DNA of 64,000 nucleotides. Source: Bacteroidia bacterium. Lineage in GTDB: Bacteria > Bacteroidota > Bacteroidia > Flavobacteriales_E > Vicingaceae. Below the pieces are notes generated by a model. The model saw only the letters and a program-made list of their open reading frames with translations. It was not told where the DNA came from and searched no databases. Location of the stretch: positions 1 to 64,000 of the forward strand of contig JAUIMG010000002.1 of NCBI GenBank assembly GCA_030433355.1. The letters are read 5' to 3'. This document shows positions 17,412 through 25,753 of this stretch, one piece after another. Position numbers and translations under genes: made by a program. Positions within the stretch are counted from its first letter, which is position 1, and each line of letters begins with the position of its first letter.

Positions 17412-17542
17412 GACTTTTTATTTCTTCTGCACCTTTCGCTGCAATACTTCACTTCTTCCCAATTGCTTTTAAATTTTTTTCTCCATTCAAAAGGTAAACC
17501 ACAAGTTTGGCATTCTTTAGAAGGAAGATGCTTCTTGTTCAT
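17408..17542 (-). CDS. DUF2256-family small zinc-ribbon-like protein
   Basis: This 44-residue protein is short enough to be missed by most gene callers. Reading the minus strand from the ATG at 17542 gives a lysine-rich peptide with [13 protein letters not shown], then [17 protein letters not shown]. The two CxxC/CxxxC pairs (C11, C14, C34, C38) should bind zinc, and the WRKKF...[12 protein letters not shown] pattern is that of DUF2256, a family often adjacent to photolyase/cryptochrome genes. It starts 1 bp after the flavin reductase stop, and its TGA overlaps the ATG of the PhrB-like gene, so translational coupling is likely. Function is unknown; nucleic-acid or protein binding is a guess. 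Confidence 0.85.
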   Translation of the reverse strand: MNKKHLPSKECQTCGLPFEWRKKFKSNWEEVKYCSERCRRNKKS

Positions 17543-17543
17543 C

Positions 17544-18173
17544 TTAGAATTTTGGTAATTCTTCTTCACGAGCATATGGATAATCTTCCAATTTATTAAA
17601 GCTGTAATAGCTATTCAATCCTGAAATACCTGCCGATTTTCCTTTTTCAAGGTTGATATAACCTTCCTCACTGATACAATGATCCGGTGCAATAAGATGC
17701 TGTATTTCCCCTACTACTAGTATTGTGTTATTTGCTTTTATTGGGATACTCTCTAAATAAGTTAATCCCATTTTTATTGAACTTTCTTTTACAAATGGGG
17801 CATCAAAACCATTAATATACTCTTCCTCAAATCCACATTTTTCAAATTCAGAAATTTCTTTCGGAAATTTTACAGAAGTATAGTGAGCATTCTGTGTTTT
17901 ATGTATAGAAATATGATTGATGGTGTAGACTTTGTTCTCAAGCAAATTGTCGTAAGTATTCCGTTTGATTTCTTGATTTGGGCGTAAAATAAACCCGATT
18001 AAAGCAGGATTGCTGCCCAAATGAACTACCGAGCTAAATACAGCCAAGTTGGTAATGCCCTCATTGTCAATAGTTCCAATTAGGTTTCCTGGTTTTATTC
18101 CTGTAATTGAGTTTACAAGATTTAATCTCTTCACTTTTGAAGCTACTTGAAGGTCTTCTTTAGTTAGATGCAT
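17544..18173 (-). CDS. Flavin reductase-like domain protein
   Basis: This 209-residue protein has the flavin-reductase/split-barrel FMN-binding fold, with [15 protein letters not shown] and [25 protein letters not shown] near residues 22-65, followed by [18 protein letters not shown]. Such proteins bind FMN and in some cases reduce free flavin with NAD(P)H. It overlaps the upstream photolyase-like gene by 14 bp and precedes the DUF2256 gene by 1 bp. In this operon a role in reducing or supplying flavin for the two photolyase-like proteins is attractive but is inference. Confidence 0.8.
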   Translation of the reverse strand: MHLTKEDLQVASKVKRLNLVNSITGIKPGNLIGTIDNEGITNLAVFSSVVHLGSNPALIGFILRPNQEIKRNTYDNLLENKVYTINHISIHKTQNAHYTSVKFPKEISEFEKCGFEEEYINGFDAPFVKESSIKMGLTYLESIPIKANNTILVVGEIQHLIAPDHCISEEGYINLEKGKSAGISGLNSYYSFNKLEDYPYAREEELPKF

Positions 18174-19257
18174 AGTTTTTAATTTCTTTTTTTGCTTTAT
18201 TCCAAAATTTGAAAAAAGAAGGGTAGTAGCCTTTTAGGGCAAACATCCAATCTCTTTCTTCTTGAATTCCTCTATAGTTATAATTTAGAGGGTGTTCTTT
18301 AAAGATGACTTCTTGAAGAAAATTATCGTTCACTAAATCATTGAATTCGCCAACAAAGATTTGCATGTTGGGTATATTTTTAGATAATTCAATAGCAAAC
18401 ATTAAAGCTCTTTCACCAACTGGATATTCCTCAAAAATAGAAGGTTCTAGAAGCAATATTCTATTGTATTCCTCGCCTTTATGCCATTGAGGGTCTAGGT
18501 TGTAATAATTATAGATTAAAGTAGGCTTGCTTTTATCTATTGAAACAGAGCTTTCTATCTTGTCTAAAGGGGTTTTGAAGTTGGGATTAGTAGTTTCTTG
18601 AAGCTCTAAAGGACTGTTTAGATTGCTCAACTCTTCGTAACTAAGATCCAAATAGCTTCCCCTTTGGGTGGAGTAGAAATACTTATTAATGTTTTCTTGA
18701 TTGGCGATGTATTTCTTATTGCTATTGCTACCTGCAACCCATTGCCAGCTTAATGCATTAGAGGCCCAGTCTCCATCTAATAAATGATAATACATCCACT
18801 TAGCTGGCTTCAACCAATGGCTTTTACCTACATTACAAGCCATAAATGCTATATACATGCGCATGTGATTATGCATATAGCCGCATTCAAAAAAATGCTC
18901 TATTTCTTTATCTACTGCATCAATTGTAGTATTCGCTTCAATAATTGCTTTTGGGATTTTATGGTTTTCTACTCCCTCTTGATCTTTCTTTAAATCTTTG
19001 TTGATGTTTTTTTCCGCCCAAACTAATTGCCAATAGTCTCTCCAAGCTAATTCTTGTATATACTTTTCCGTTGTAGAATTAAACCCATGTTTATCTAGGA
19101 CTGAGTGCATGACTGCCTTAGTAGAAACAACACCACGAGAAATGTACGGAGATAGCATACTTACTTTACCATCTGCAAAATTCCTGCTTTTGGCATATGC
19201 TTTAGGATCAATAGTTTTGATTCTAGCCTGAATAGATTTAAAGTCAATAGGAAACAA
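18160..19257 (-). CDS. Photolyase FAD-binding domain protein with no N-terminal antenna and a C-terminal alpha/beta extension
   Basis: This 365-residue protein begins directly with the photolyase FAD-binding helical domain: KVSMLSPYISRGVVSTKAV (31-49), YIQELAWRDYWQLVW (66-80), CGYMHNHMRMYIAF (125-138) and DGDWASNALSWQWVAGSNS (161-179). The usual N-terminal alpha/beta antenna domain is absent. After residue ~240 comes a segment with beta-strand/helix character (PTLIYNYYNLD, NRILLLEPSIFEEYPVG, MQIFVGEFNDLV), which may be a relocated or replaced alpha/beta domain. The TTG start at 19257 directly abuts the DUF2805 stop; no nearby ATG precedes the conserved motifs. It may repair DNA or sense blue light. 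Confidence 0.82.
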   Translation of the reverse strand: MFPIDFKSIQARIKTIDPKAYAKSRNFADGKVSMLSPYISRGVVSTKAVMHSVLDKHGFNSTTEKYIQELAWRDYWQLVWAEKNINKDLKKDQEGVENHKIPKAIIEANTTIDAVDKEIEHFFECGYMHNHMRMYIAFMACNVGKSHWLKPAKWMYYHLLDGDWASNALSWQWVAGSNSNKKYIANQENINKYFYSTQRGSYLDLSYEELSNLNSPLELQETTNPNFKTPLDKIESSVSIDKSKPTLIYNYYNLDPQWHKGEEYNRILLLEPSIFEEYPVGERALMFAIELSKNIPNMQIFVGEFNDLVNDNFLQEVIFKEHPLNYNYRGIQEERDWMFALKGYYPSFFKFWNKAKKEIKNYASN

Positions 19258-19545
19258 TTAGCGCTTAGATATTTTATTGTTACTAATAATTCTTTGGCTT
19301 TTGCATTTGAATCGATCAATCCCTTCTGCTCTTTTCATCCGATGTTTTTGGCTAACACCAGAATTGACTCTTTTTCTCCATAATTTAAAGCTAGAAGATT
19401 TCAATTCTCTTCGCATAATTTCAATTACTTCTTGCTCTGAAATGCCAAATTGAAATGTAATTGCATCAAAAGGAGTTCTATCTTCCCATGCCATTTCTAT
19501 AATGCGGTCAATTTGAATTAAATCGAATGAATTATAATCTTTCAT
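19258..19545 (-). CDS. DUF2805/TIGR03643-family protein
   Basis: This 95-residue basic protein contains DRIIEMAWEDRTPFDAITFQ and FGISEQEVIEIMRREL, followed by SSFKLWRKRVN and a lysine/arginine-rich tail. This pattern is that of the TIGR03643 (DUF2805) family of small helical, possibly DNA-binding proteins, often found beside photolyase or cryptochrome genes. It is the first gene of the five-gene minus-strand operon; its stop directly precedes the TTG start of the photolyase-like gene. A helix-turn-helix regulator or DNA-damage accessory role is possible but unproven. Confidence 0.8.
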   Translation of the reverse strand: MKDYNSFDLIQIDRIIEMAWEDRTPFDAITFQFGISEQEVIEIMRRELKSSSFKLWRKRVNSGVSQKHRMKRAEGIDRFKCKSQRIISNNKISKR

Positions 19546-19547
19546 AT

Positions 19548-19564
19548 AGCTTGATAAACAAGCT
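19548..19564 (-). promoter_or_regulatory. Leader hairpin just upstream of the photolyase operon
   Basis: AGCTTG and CAAGCT form a perfect 6-bp inverted repeat around a 5-base loop, ending 2 bp before the ATG of the DUF2805 gene. In RNA this hairpin would cover the ribosome-binding region; as DNA it could be an operator. Confidence 0.5.
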
Positions 19565-19581
19565 TTTTAGAGAAATGTTTC

Positions 19582-19613
19582 TTAAAGTATAAAAGCTAAA
19601 AACCTTTATCAAA
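19582..19613 (-). promoter_or_regulatory. Predicted promoter of the photolyase operon
   Basis: On the minus strand TTTG (plus-strand 19610-19613) is followed after 20 bp by TACTTTAA (19582-19589). This is close to the Bacteroidota -33/-7 consensus TTTG-N17-23-TAnnTTTG; the final G is A. It would place transcription start near 19575, giving a leader of about 30 bases that contains the hairpin. Confidence 0.45.
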
Positions 19614-19721
19614 TAGGATTGGGGTCTTTAAAAGTGGTTTCTGTTCTTCTACGAAGAATGTAGCTGGACTTACTTCGACTTGTTCCTCGCTCAGGATAAA
19701 CTTTTCGCCTCTAAATCTTAG

Positions 19722-19756
19722 AAAATAAAAAATCCCTCACTTGGTGTGAAGGATTT
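19722..19756 (-). terminator. Terminator of the tRNA gene
   Basis: On the minus strand an imperfect hairpin (AAATCCTTCAC...GTGAGGGATTT) lies 9 bp after the tRNA and runs into TTTTTTATTTT. The rest of the gap toward the photolyase operon (19614-19721) contains no gene; it has a stretch reading ACTTCGACTTG and CTCGCTCAGGATAAAC that looks like a degenerate dispersed repeat. Confidence 0.6.
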
Positions 19757-19765
19757 TCCATTTCG

Positions 19766-19839
19766 TGGGCCCTGCTGGGCTCGAACCAGCGACCACCTGA
19801 TTATGAGTCAGGTGCTCTAACCAACTGAGCTAAGGGCCC
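19766..19839 (-). tRNA. tRNA with CAU anticodon, probably tRNA-Ile2 (lysidine-modified)
   Basis: The minus strand folds as a complete 74-nt cloverleaf. The acceptor stem GGGCCCT pairs with AGGGCCC, the D-arm is AGCTCAGTTGGTTAGAGC, the anticodon stem-loop is CCTGA-CTCATAA-TCAGG, and the T-arm is GCTGG-TTCGAGC-CCAGC. The anticodon is CAU. The acceptor stem has C4-G69 and C5-G68, and the variable/T-arm region (GGTCGCTGGTTC) resembles E. coli ileX; these are features of the tRNA-Ile2 substrate of TilS, not of elongator Met. CCA is not encoded. Confidence 0.9.
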
Positions 19840-19940
19840 TGCAATGATTTGCGTAGGCAAGATTACGAAAAAAATTATCTTCAAAAAAAAGAAAACTACT
19901 TTAGATTCAATACGTATTTTAGCATCATATATCTCTTATT

Positions 19941-22900
19941 ATGAAAAAGTTAACCATTTTATTGCTTTTAATTAATGCATCGGTTTTCTCATTTAGTGCA
20001 AATATTACTTGGACAAATGGAAATGGAACTGGAATATGGAACGATGCAGCTAATTGGTCGGCAGGAATCCCTGGTGCTGCTGATTTAGCCATATTTGATG
20101 GAACATCAACAGCCAATTGCTTGATTGATATTTCTATAGATGTAAGGGGAATTAGCATGCGAACAGGATATGCAGGAACGGTTACGCAAAGTTTAGGAAA
20201 CACAATTATCATAAGAGATCTAGACTTCTTTATTGCCGAAGGAAGGTTTGTTGGAGGAGATTCAGATATTGATATGGTTAATGGAAATTTCCAAATTAGA
20301 GGTGGAGAGTTTATAAGCACTTCTGCTTCTTTATTGTTTGATGTGAACTTTGTTGTTAGGGATTCAGGTTCCTTTGTTCATAATAATGGTACTGTAATAT
20401 TTAATGACGGGGTTGATAGGAATATCAATGTAATCGAAAGAGATACTTTTTTCAACTTTATTATAAACCCAATTGGAAATAATGATGATTTAGTTATAGC
20501 TGGCGGAGATACAATAGTAATTGAAAATAAATTAACTCTTAACCAAGGTAGGTTTAGAAATGGAGTAGTTGAGGTAATGGATACCATGGAAATGAATGCG
20601 AATTATGACGATGGCAACTCTCAAGTCTACTTTACGGGTCCAAATAATGGGCAAGTACTTATTAATGCTGATGTAGGGTCTCATGCTTATTTCATCAATA
20701 AAGAAACCGTTAATGATACAGTTTTTGTAAAAAATAATGTTGGAGCAACAATAGATTGGGGCCGAGGAGGCGATAGACTTGCAATAGTGCGAGGAGTGCT
20801 TGTTTTAGAGGAAGGAGCAAATTTAGATTTCACAGAATTAGAGATCAGAACCAATGGAGTTTTTGTTCCTAGCAGTGGTACAACTAGACTAGTTGGTTCA
20901 TGGGATAATCAAGGAGGAAAGTTTATTAACAATAATGGAAGTTGGATATTTGATTTAAATGCCAATAGAAACTACGCAAGTACTGTAGTTGATACGTTTA
21001 TGAACTTGAACTTTGTGGCAACTGGTGATTTTCAACTAATAATGGCCGCTGATGATTCTATTTACATTGAAAATAAATTAGAATTAACGAATGGCAGAAT
21101 TCAAACAGGTCATTTGTTAGTTCATGATACTGCTTTTTTGTATGCAACTTATGATGATGCAACAGCAGACCTCTGGTTTGTTGGAACAAAGTCTTCTAAT
21201 TTCATCATTGAGGCTGCCTTAGGAAATTTTGATGTTTTCATAAGAAAAGACAACCAAATTGATTCGGTTTTTTATCAACCATTAACTGGAAATTCTTTGA
21301 CCATTGGAGAAACAGACCGTGACTTAACAATACAAGAAGGTGTTTTATCCTTTGATTTAGTTGATACAGTCAATTTGGATTATGGAGATTTAATTATCCA
21401 GCCTGGAGCTGAATTACAAGCTTCACCAGGCACTTTAAATTATCAGGGAAACTGGGAGAATCAAGGAGGAAAGTTTAATAATAATAATGGAAATTGGATA
21501 TTTGATCCCATAGCAGACAACAGATCTTTTATTACTGTTCAGGTAGATACATTTTTTAACGTTGAAATGGCCGGTCTCAATAACATTAGAATGAATTTAG
21601 CTGCTGACGATTCAATCTATGTTAAAAATAAATTGGAACTTACTAATGGAAGGCTTCAAAATGGTCATTTATTAGTTGAAGATACTGCTGTATTATATTC
21701 TACTTACGACGATGCAACTGCCGATCTATGGTTTAAGGGTTCAACTACCTCTAACTTTATTATTGAAGCAGCTCAAGGTAACTTTGATAAGTTTATAGTA
21801 AAAGATAATCCTACAGATACAGTTTATTATCAACCACTTTCAGGAAATAGTTTAAATATTGGTGAAACCGATAGAGATTTAACTATACAAAGAGGAGTGC
21901 TATCATTTAGTCTTGTCGATACTGTAGATTTAGATTATGGAGACTTAATTATTTTGAGTGAAGCAGAATTAGAAGCAACTTCAGGAATAACTAATTATCA
22001 AGGCACATGGAATAACGTAGGAGGTAAATTTAATGCTAATGGTGGAACATGGATTTGGGATAATAATGGGAATAGAGGTTATGCAACAACTGAAATAGAC
22101 ACTTTTTTTACTCTATTATATCGTCCTGTTGCCGGTAATGCTGCATTAGTTATGTTATCATCAGATAGTGTATATATTGAAAATAGATTGGATTTAAACG
22201 AAGGAAGAATTCAGAGTGGACAACTTTTGATTAATGATACTGCTTTTTTATATTCTACTTATGATGATGGATCTGCAAACCTCTGGTTTGTTGGTGCTGC
22301 AACTTCTAACTTTTTTATAGAATCTGCGGTTGGAGATATTGATTTTTTCGTAAGAAAAGAGAGTTCTACAGATACTGTTTTTTTTCAACCATTTACCGGA
22401 AACAATCTTAACCTTGGAGAAACAGATAGAGATTTAACTATTCAAGAAGGAATTCTTTCTTTTGATTTGGTCGATAATGCGAACTTAGACTTCAGTGATA
22501 TCATAATCCAACCAGGGGCGCAACTTCAAGCAGCTCCTATCAATACTAACTACCAAGGTAATTGGAATAACCAAGGGGGCTTATTTAATGCAAATCAAGG
22601 GAATTGGATTTGGGACAACACGGGAGGAAATCGAACTTATGCTTCTACAGTAGTCGATACCTTTTTTAATTTTAACTACAACCCAGGTACTGATAGGGTG
22701 TTAACAATGGCTGCTGACGATTCAATCTATGTTGAAAATAAATTGGAACTTACTAATGGAAGGCTTCAAAATGGACATTTATTGGTAGAGGATACAGCTA
22801 TACTCTATTCTACCTACGATGATGCAACGGCAGATTTATGGTTTATTGGATCAACAACCTCCAATTTTTTAATTGAAGCTGCTTTAGGAAATTTTGATGT

Positions 22901-25742
22901 ATTTATCACAAAAGATACGCCAACAGATACGGTTTTCTTTCAACCATTGACTGGAAACTCTTTAACTATTGGAGAAACAGATAGAGATTTAACAATACAA
23001 GAAGGTATTTTATCTTTCGATTTAGTTGATACAGTCAATTTGGATTATGGAGATTTAATTATTCAGCCTGGAGCTCAATTACAAGCTTCACCAGGCACTT
23101 TAAATTATCAGGGAAACTGGAATAACCAAGGGGGCTTATTTAATGCAAATCAAGGGAATTGGATTTGGGACAATACGGGAGGAAATCGAACTTATGTTTC
23201 TACAGTGGTCGATACCTTTTTTAATTTTAACTACAACCCAGGAAATGATAGGGTGTTAACAATGGCTGCAAACGATTCTATATATATTGAAAACAAGTTA
23301 GAATTAACCAATGGGAGAGTAAATACAGGCCATTTTCTCGTTCTTGATACGGCATTTTTATATGCGACCTATGATGATGCTACAGCAGATTTATGGTTTG
23401 TTGGCGATGTGACATCTAATTTTATTATAGAAGCAGCACAAGGGAACTTTGATAAGTTTATTGTAAAGGATAATCCAACGGATACTGTTTTTTTTCAACC
23501 TTTAACAGGAAATTCTTTAACGATTGGAGAAACGGATAAGGATTTAACCATTCAAGAAGGAATTTTATCTTTCGATTTAGTAGAAACAGCTAATTTAGAT
23601 TATAGTGATATTTTTATTCAGGCAGGGGCTAAATTACAAGCTAGTGCAGGGACAACACGATATCAAGGAAACTGGAACAATATTGCAGGTGGCTTTGATC
23701 ACAATGACGGGACTTGGATTTATGATCTTGGAGGAGATCGAACATACACCTCCCATCAGGTAGATACTTTCTTTAGGATGATTTTTCAACCCCCTAGTGG
23801 GAATAGCGATTTGACAATAACCACAGGTGATGCCTTTGCAGTTGAACAAGCCTTATTTTTAGATGAATCGGGAATCTTAAATGGATCAGTTTTTGTCTTA
23901 GATACCTTAGAAATTAATGCGAATTATGATAATAATGGAAGTGCAGATATCTTTTTTACCGGCAGTACAGATGGTACCTTTATATCAAATAGTGCTAATG
24001 GGAACCATGATATTTTTATTAATAAATCTACACCGAACTTTAAAGTAGATTTTATTGATGAAAATGGGGGAGAATTAAATTCTGGGAATACAGCGACTGA
24101 CCTATTTGTATTAGAAGGTAGAGTTGAGTTCCCAAACAATAACCCTGTTAATTTTAATTTTTCTAATTTAAACTTGTTTGATGGAGGTACTTTTCAAGCT
24201 CCTTTTGATACTTTAAATTTTATTGGAAATTGGAATAATAATTTAGGAAAGTTTGAAGCAAATGGAGGGTCTTTCTTTTATTTAAATTCAGGAGATAGAA
24301 ACTTTATTACAACTGAAGTAGATACCTTTTTTAATTTTACTTATAATCCCAATGGAAATCGAATTCTAAATATGGGTTCGGTAGATACCATTCGCGTTAT
24401 TAATCAAGTGGATTTAGTGAATGGTAGAATTAGAACAGGTTTCATTTCAGCCATTGGAGACGTTACAGTTAGAAGCACTTATGATGGCGATAATCTGCAA
24501 GCTTCTTTGCAATTCGTTGGACCGAATCCCCAAACTTTTGATTTAACAGGAGGAGTTGCCCAAATGGATGGAGATATTTATTTTGATAAATCTATTGCTG
24601 AAGATGTTAGCTTGAATTCCGTATTAGATATTGATAGAGGAGGTCAAGCTATTCACTTTAATAAAGGATATTTAGTAACTACTCAAACGAATGTTCTTTT
24701 AGTAGACGGCTCCCACGCGATGATTGGACCAAGTGATAGCTCTTTCGTTAAAGGTCCAGTTGCAAAAAGAGGAAATCAAACTTTTACCTTTCCTGTAGGA
24801 GATACAATTTATGCTCCAATTACTATTTCTAGCATTTCTAATGGAAGTGCTTTGTTTAGAGCAGAATATTTTAATAACGACCCTTCCGAAGATACCTATG
24901 ATGTTTCTAATCTTGAGGCAGGACTAAATAATGTAAGTACCAATGAGTACTGGCTATTAGATAGATTAGCAACAACAGCTTCTTGTAGAGTAAATTTAAG
25001 TTGGAGGCCAACTAGCGGTGTTGATGTACCTGCCGAGTTAACTATAGCAAGGTGGAGTAATTCTACAATGCAATGGGAAGATCAAGGGTCTAGTTTTACA
25101 ACAGGAGATGCAAATAATGGTGCGATAACATCACCAGCAATCAATAATTTTTCTCCTTTCACATTAGCATCTACATCTGTTAATAACCCCCTTCCTGTCA
25201 CTTACAAGTACTTTGATGCTATTAAACTGCAAAGTTCTAATTTATTAGAATGGGTAACTCTTTCTGAAGTAAATGCAGACTATTTTGATGTTGAAAAAAC
25301 TATAGATGGTAAAGTTTGGACACCTATTGGAAGAGTTGATGCAAATGGCAATTCGAATGCGGAGATAAAATATCAATTTACTGACTTTGATATTAAATCA
25401 AACATCATCTATTATAGGTTAAAACAAGTAGATTTTGACGGGACTACTGAATATTCCGAAGAAAGAAGTATTAATAGGAGTATCAAGAATGAATTGGAGC
25501 TTATCATTTTCCCGAATCCTGTCTCTGATGGTAGAGTTACCGTAAGTATAAAGAATACTGTGGAAGAAAGTATAAATGTTTCTATACTTTCAATACAAGG
25601 CAAGCTGATTTATAGTCAAACTACTAGTTCAAGTCAGTTACAACGATTGGATTTGGATGTTTCTAATTTTTCAAAAGGTACCTATTTCATTAGAATTGAT
25701 AAACCAAGCGGTATTACTACCAAAAAACTAATCATCATATAA
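19941..25742 (+). CDS. Giant repetitive T9SS cargo protein
   Basis: This 1933-residue protein has a signal peptide (MKKLTILLLLINASVFSFSA) and an N-terminal stretch ITWTNGNGTGIWNDAANWSAG like cell-surface beta-helix/G8 proteins. A long region (~130-1590) is built of repeats of about 185 residues, each with YQGNWNNQGG, DSIYVENKLELTNGR, STYDDATADLWF and GETDRDLTIQEG motifs. A 1590-1850 region follows (LLDRLATTASCRVNLSW, LEWVTLSEVNADYFDVEK), and then a type A T9SS sorting domain (IIFPNPVSDGRVTVSI, GKLIYSQTTSS, LDVSNFSKGTYFIRID). It is likely a secreted or surface-anchored beta-helical adhesin. The LdcA gene begins 11 bp later. No enzyme motif was seen. Confidence 0.85.
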   Translation: MKKLTILLLLINASVFSFSANITWTNGNGTGIWNDAANWSAGIPGAADLAIFDGTSTANCLIDISIDVRGISMRTGYAGTVTQSLGNTIIIRDLDFFIAEGRFVGGDSDIDMVNGNFQIRGGEFISTSASLLFDVNFVVRDSGSFVHNNGTVIFNDGVDRNINVIERDTFFNFIINPIGNNDDLVIAGGDTIVIENKLTLNQGRFRNGVVEVMDTMEMNANYDDGNSQVYFTGPNNGQVLINADVGSHAYFINKETVNDTVFVKNNVGATIDWGRGGDRLAIVRGVLVLEEGANLDFTELEIRTNGVFVPSSGTTRLVGSWDNQGGKFINNNGSWIFDLNANRNYASTVVDTFMNLNFVATGDFQLIMAADDSIYIENKLELTNGRIQTGHLLVHDTAFLYATYDDATADLWFVGTKSSNFIIEAALGNFDVFIRKDNQIDSVFYQPLTGNSLTIGETDRDLTIQEGVLSFDLVDTVNLDYGDLIIQPGAELQASPGTLNYQGNWENQGGKFNNNNGNWIFDPIADNRSFITVQVDTFFNVEMAGLNNIRMNLAADDSIYVKNKLELTNGRLQNGHLLVEDTAVLYSTYDDATADLWFKGSTTSNFIIEAAQGNFDKFIVKDNPTDTVYYQPLSGNSLNIGETDRDLTIQRGVLSFSLVDTVDLDYGDLIILSEAELEATSGITNYQGTWNNVGGKFNANGGTWIWDNNGNRGYATTEIDTFFTLLYRPVAGNAALVMLSSDSVYIENRLDLNEGRIQSGQLLINDTAFLYSTYDDGSANLWFVGAATSNFFIESAVGDIDFFVRKESSTDTVFFQPFTGNNLNLGETDRDLTIQEGILSFDLVDNANLDFSDIIIQPGAQLQAAPINTNYQGNWNNQGGLFNANQGNWIWDNTGGNRTYASTVVDTFFNFNYNPGTDRVLTMAADDSIYVENKLELTNGRLQNGHLLVEDTAILYSTYDDATADLWFIGSTTSNFLIEAALGNFDVFITKDTPTDTVFFQPLTGNSLTIGETDRDLTIQEGILSFDLVDTVNLDYGDLIIQPGAQLQASPGTLNYQGNWNNQGGLFNANQGNWIWDNTGGNRTYVSTVVDTFFNFNYNPGNDRVLTMAANDSIYIENKLELTNGRVNTGHFLVLDTAFLYATYDDATADLWFVGDVTSNFIIEAAQGNFDKFIVKDNPTDTVFFQPLTGNSLTIGETDKDLTIQEGILSFDLVETANLDYSDIFIQAGAKLQASAGTTRYQGNWNNIAGGFDHNDGTWIYDLGGDRTYTSHQVDTFFRMIFQPPSGNSDLTITTGDAFAVEQALFLDESGILNGSVFVLDTLEINANYDNNGSADIFFTGSTDGTFISNSANGNHDIFINKSTPNFKVDFIDENGGELNSGNTATDLFVLEGRVEFPNNNPVNFNFSNLNLFDGGTFQAPFDTLNFIGNWNNNLGKFEANGGSFFYLNSGDRNFITTEVDTFFNFTYNPNGNRILNMGSVDTIRVINQVDLVNGRIRTGFISAIGDVTVRSTYDGDNLQASLQFVGPNPQTFDLTGGVAQMDGDIYFDKSIAEDVSLNSVLDIDRGGQAIHFNKGYLVTTQTNVLLVDGSHAMIGPSDSSFVKGPVAKRGNQTFTFPVGDTIYAPITISSISNGSALFRAEYFNNDPSEDTYDVSNLEAGLNNVSTNEYWLLDRLATTASCRVNLSWRPTSGVDVPAELTIARWSNSTMQWEDQGSSFTTGDANNGAITSPAINNFSPFTLASTSVNNPLPVTYKYFDAIKLQSSNLLEWVTLSEVNADYFDVEKTIDGKVWTPIGRVDANGNSNAEIKYQFTDFDIKSNIIYYRLKQVDFDGTTEYSEERSINRSIKNELELIIFPNPVSDGRVTVSIKNTVEESINVSILSIQGKLIYSQTTSSSQLQRLDLDVSNFSKGTYFIRIDKPSGITTKKLIII
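20889..24700 (+). repeat. Seven tandem ~555-bp coding repeats
   Basis: Aligned on the YQGNW motif, unit starts fall at 20889 (divergent, LVGSW), 21441, 21996, 22551, 23106, 23661 and 24219, so spacings are 552, 555, 555, 555, 555 and 558 bp. A more divergent unit precedes 20889. Units 4 and 5 share long nucleotide stretches with only scattered changes (e.g. 22555-22680 versus 23110-23235). Units 2 and 4 share the stretch around 21600-21670/22706-22780. This suggests recent duplication or gene conversion. Confidence 0.9.
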
Positions 25743-25753
25743 ATAGATTTTCT

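Noticed and set aside
19614-19721. Insertion-sequence or transposon remnant beside the tRNA
   Set aside because: The CTTCGACTTG/CTCGCTCAGG stretch resembles a dispersed intergenic repeat, but there is no ORF, terminal inverted repeat or target duplication to support a mobile element.
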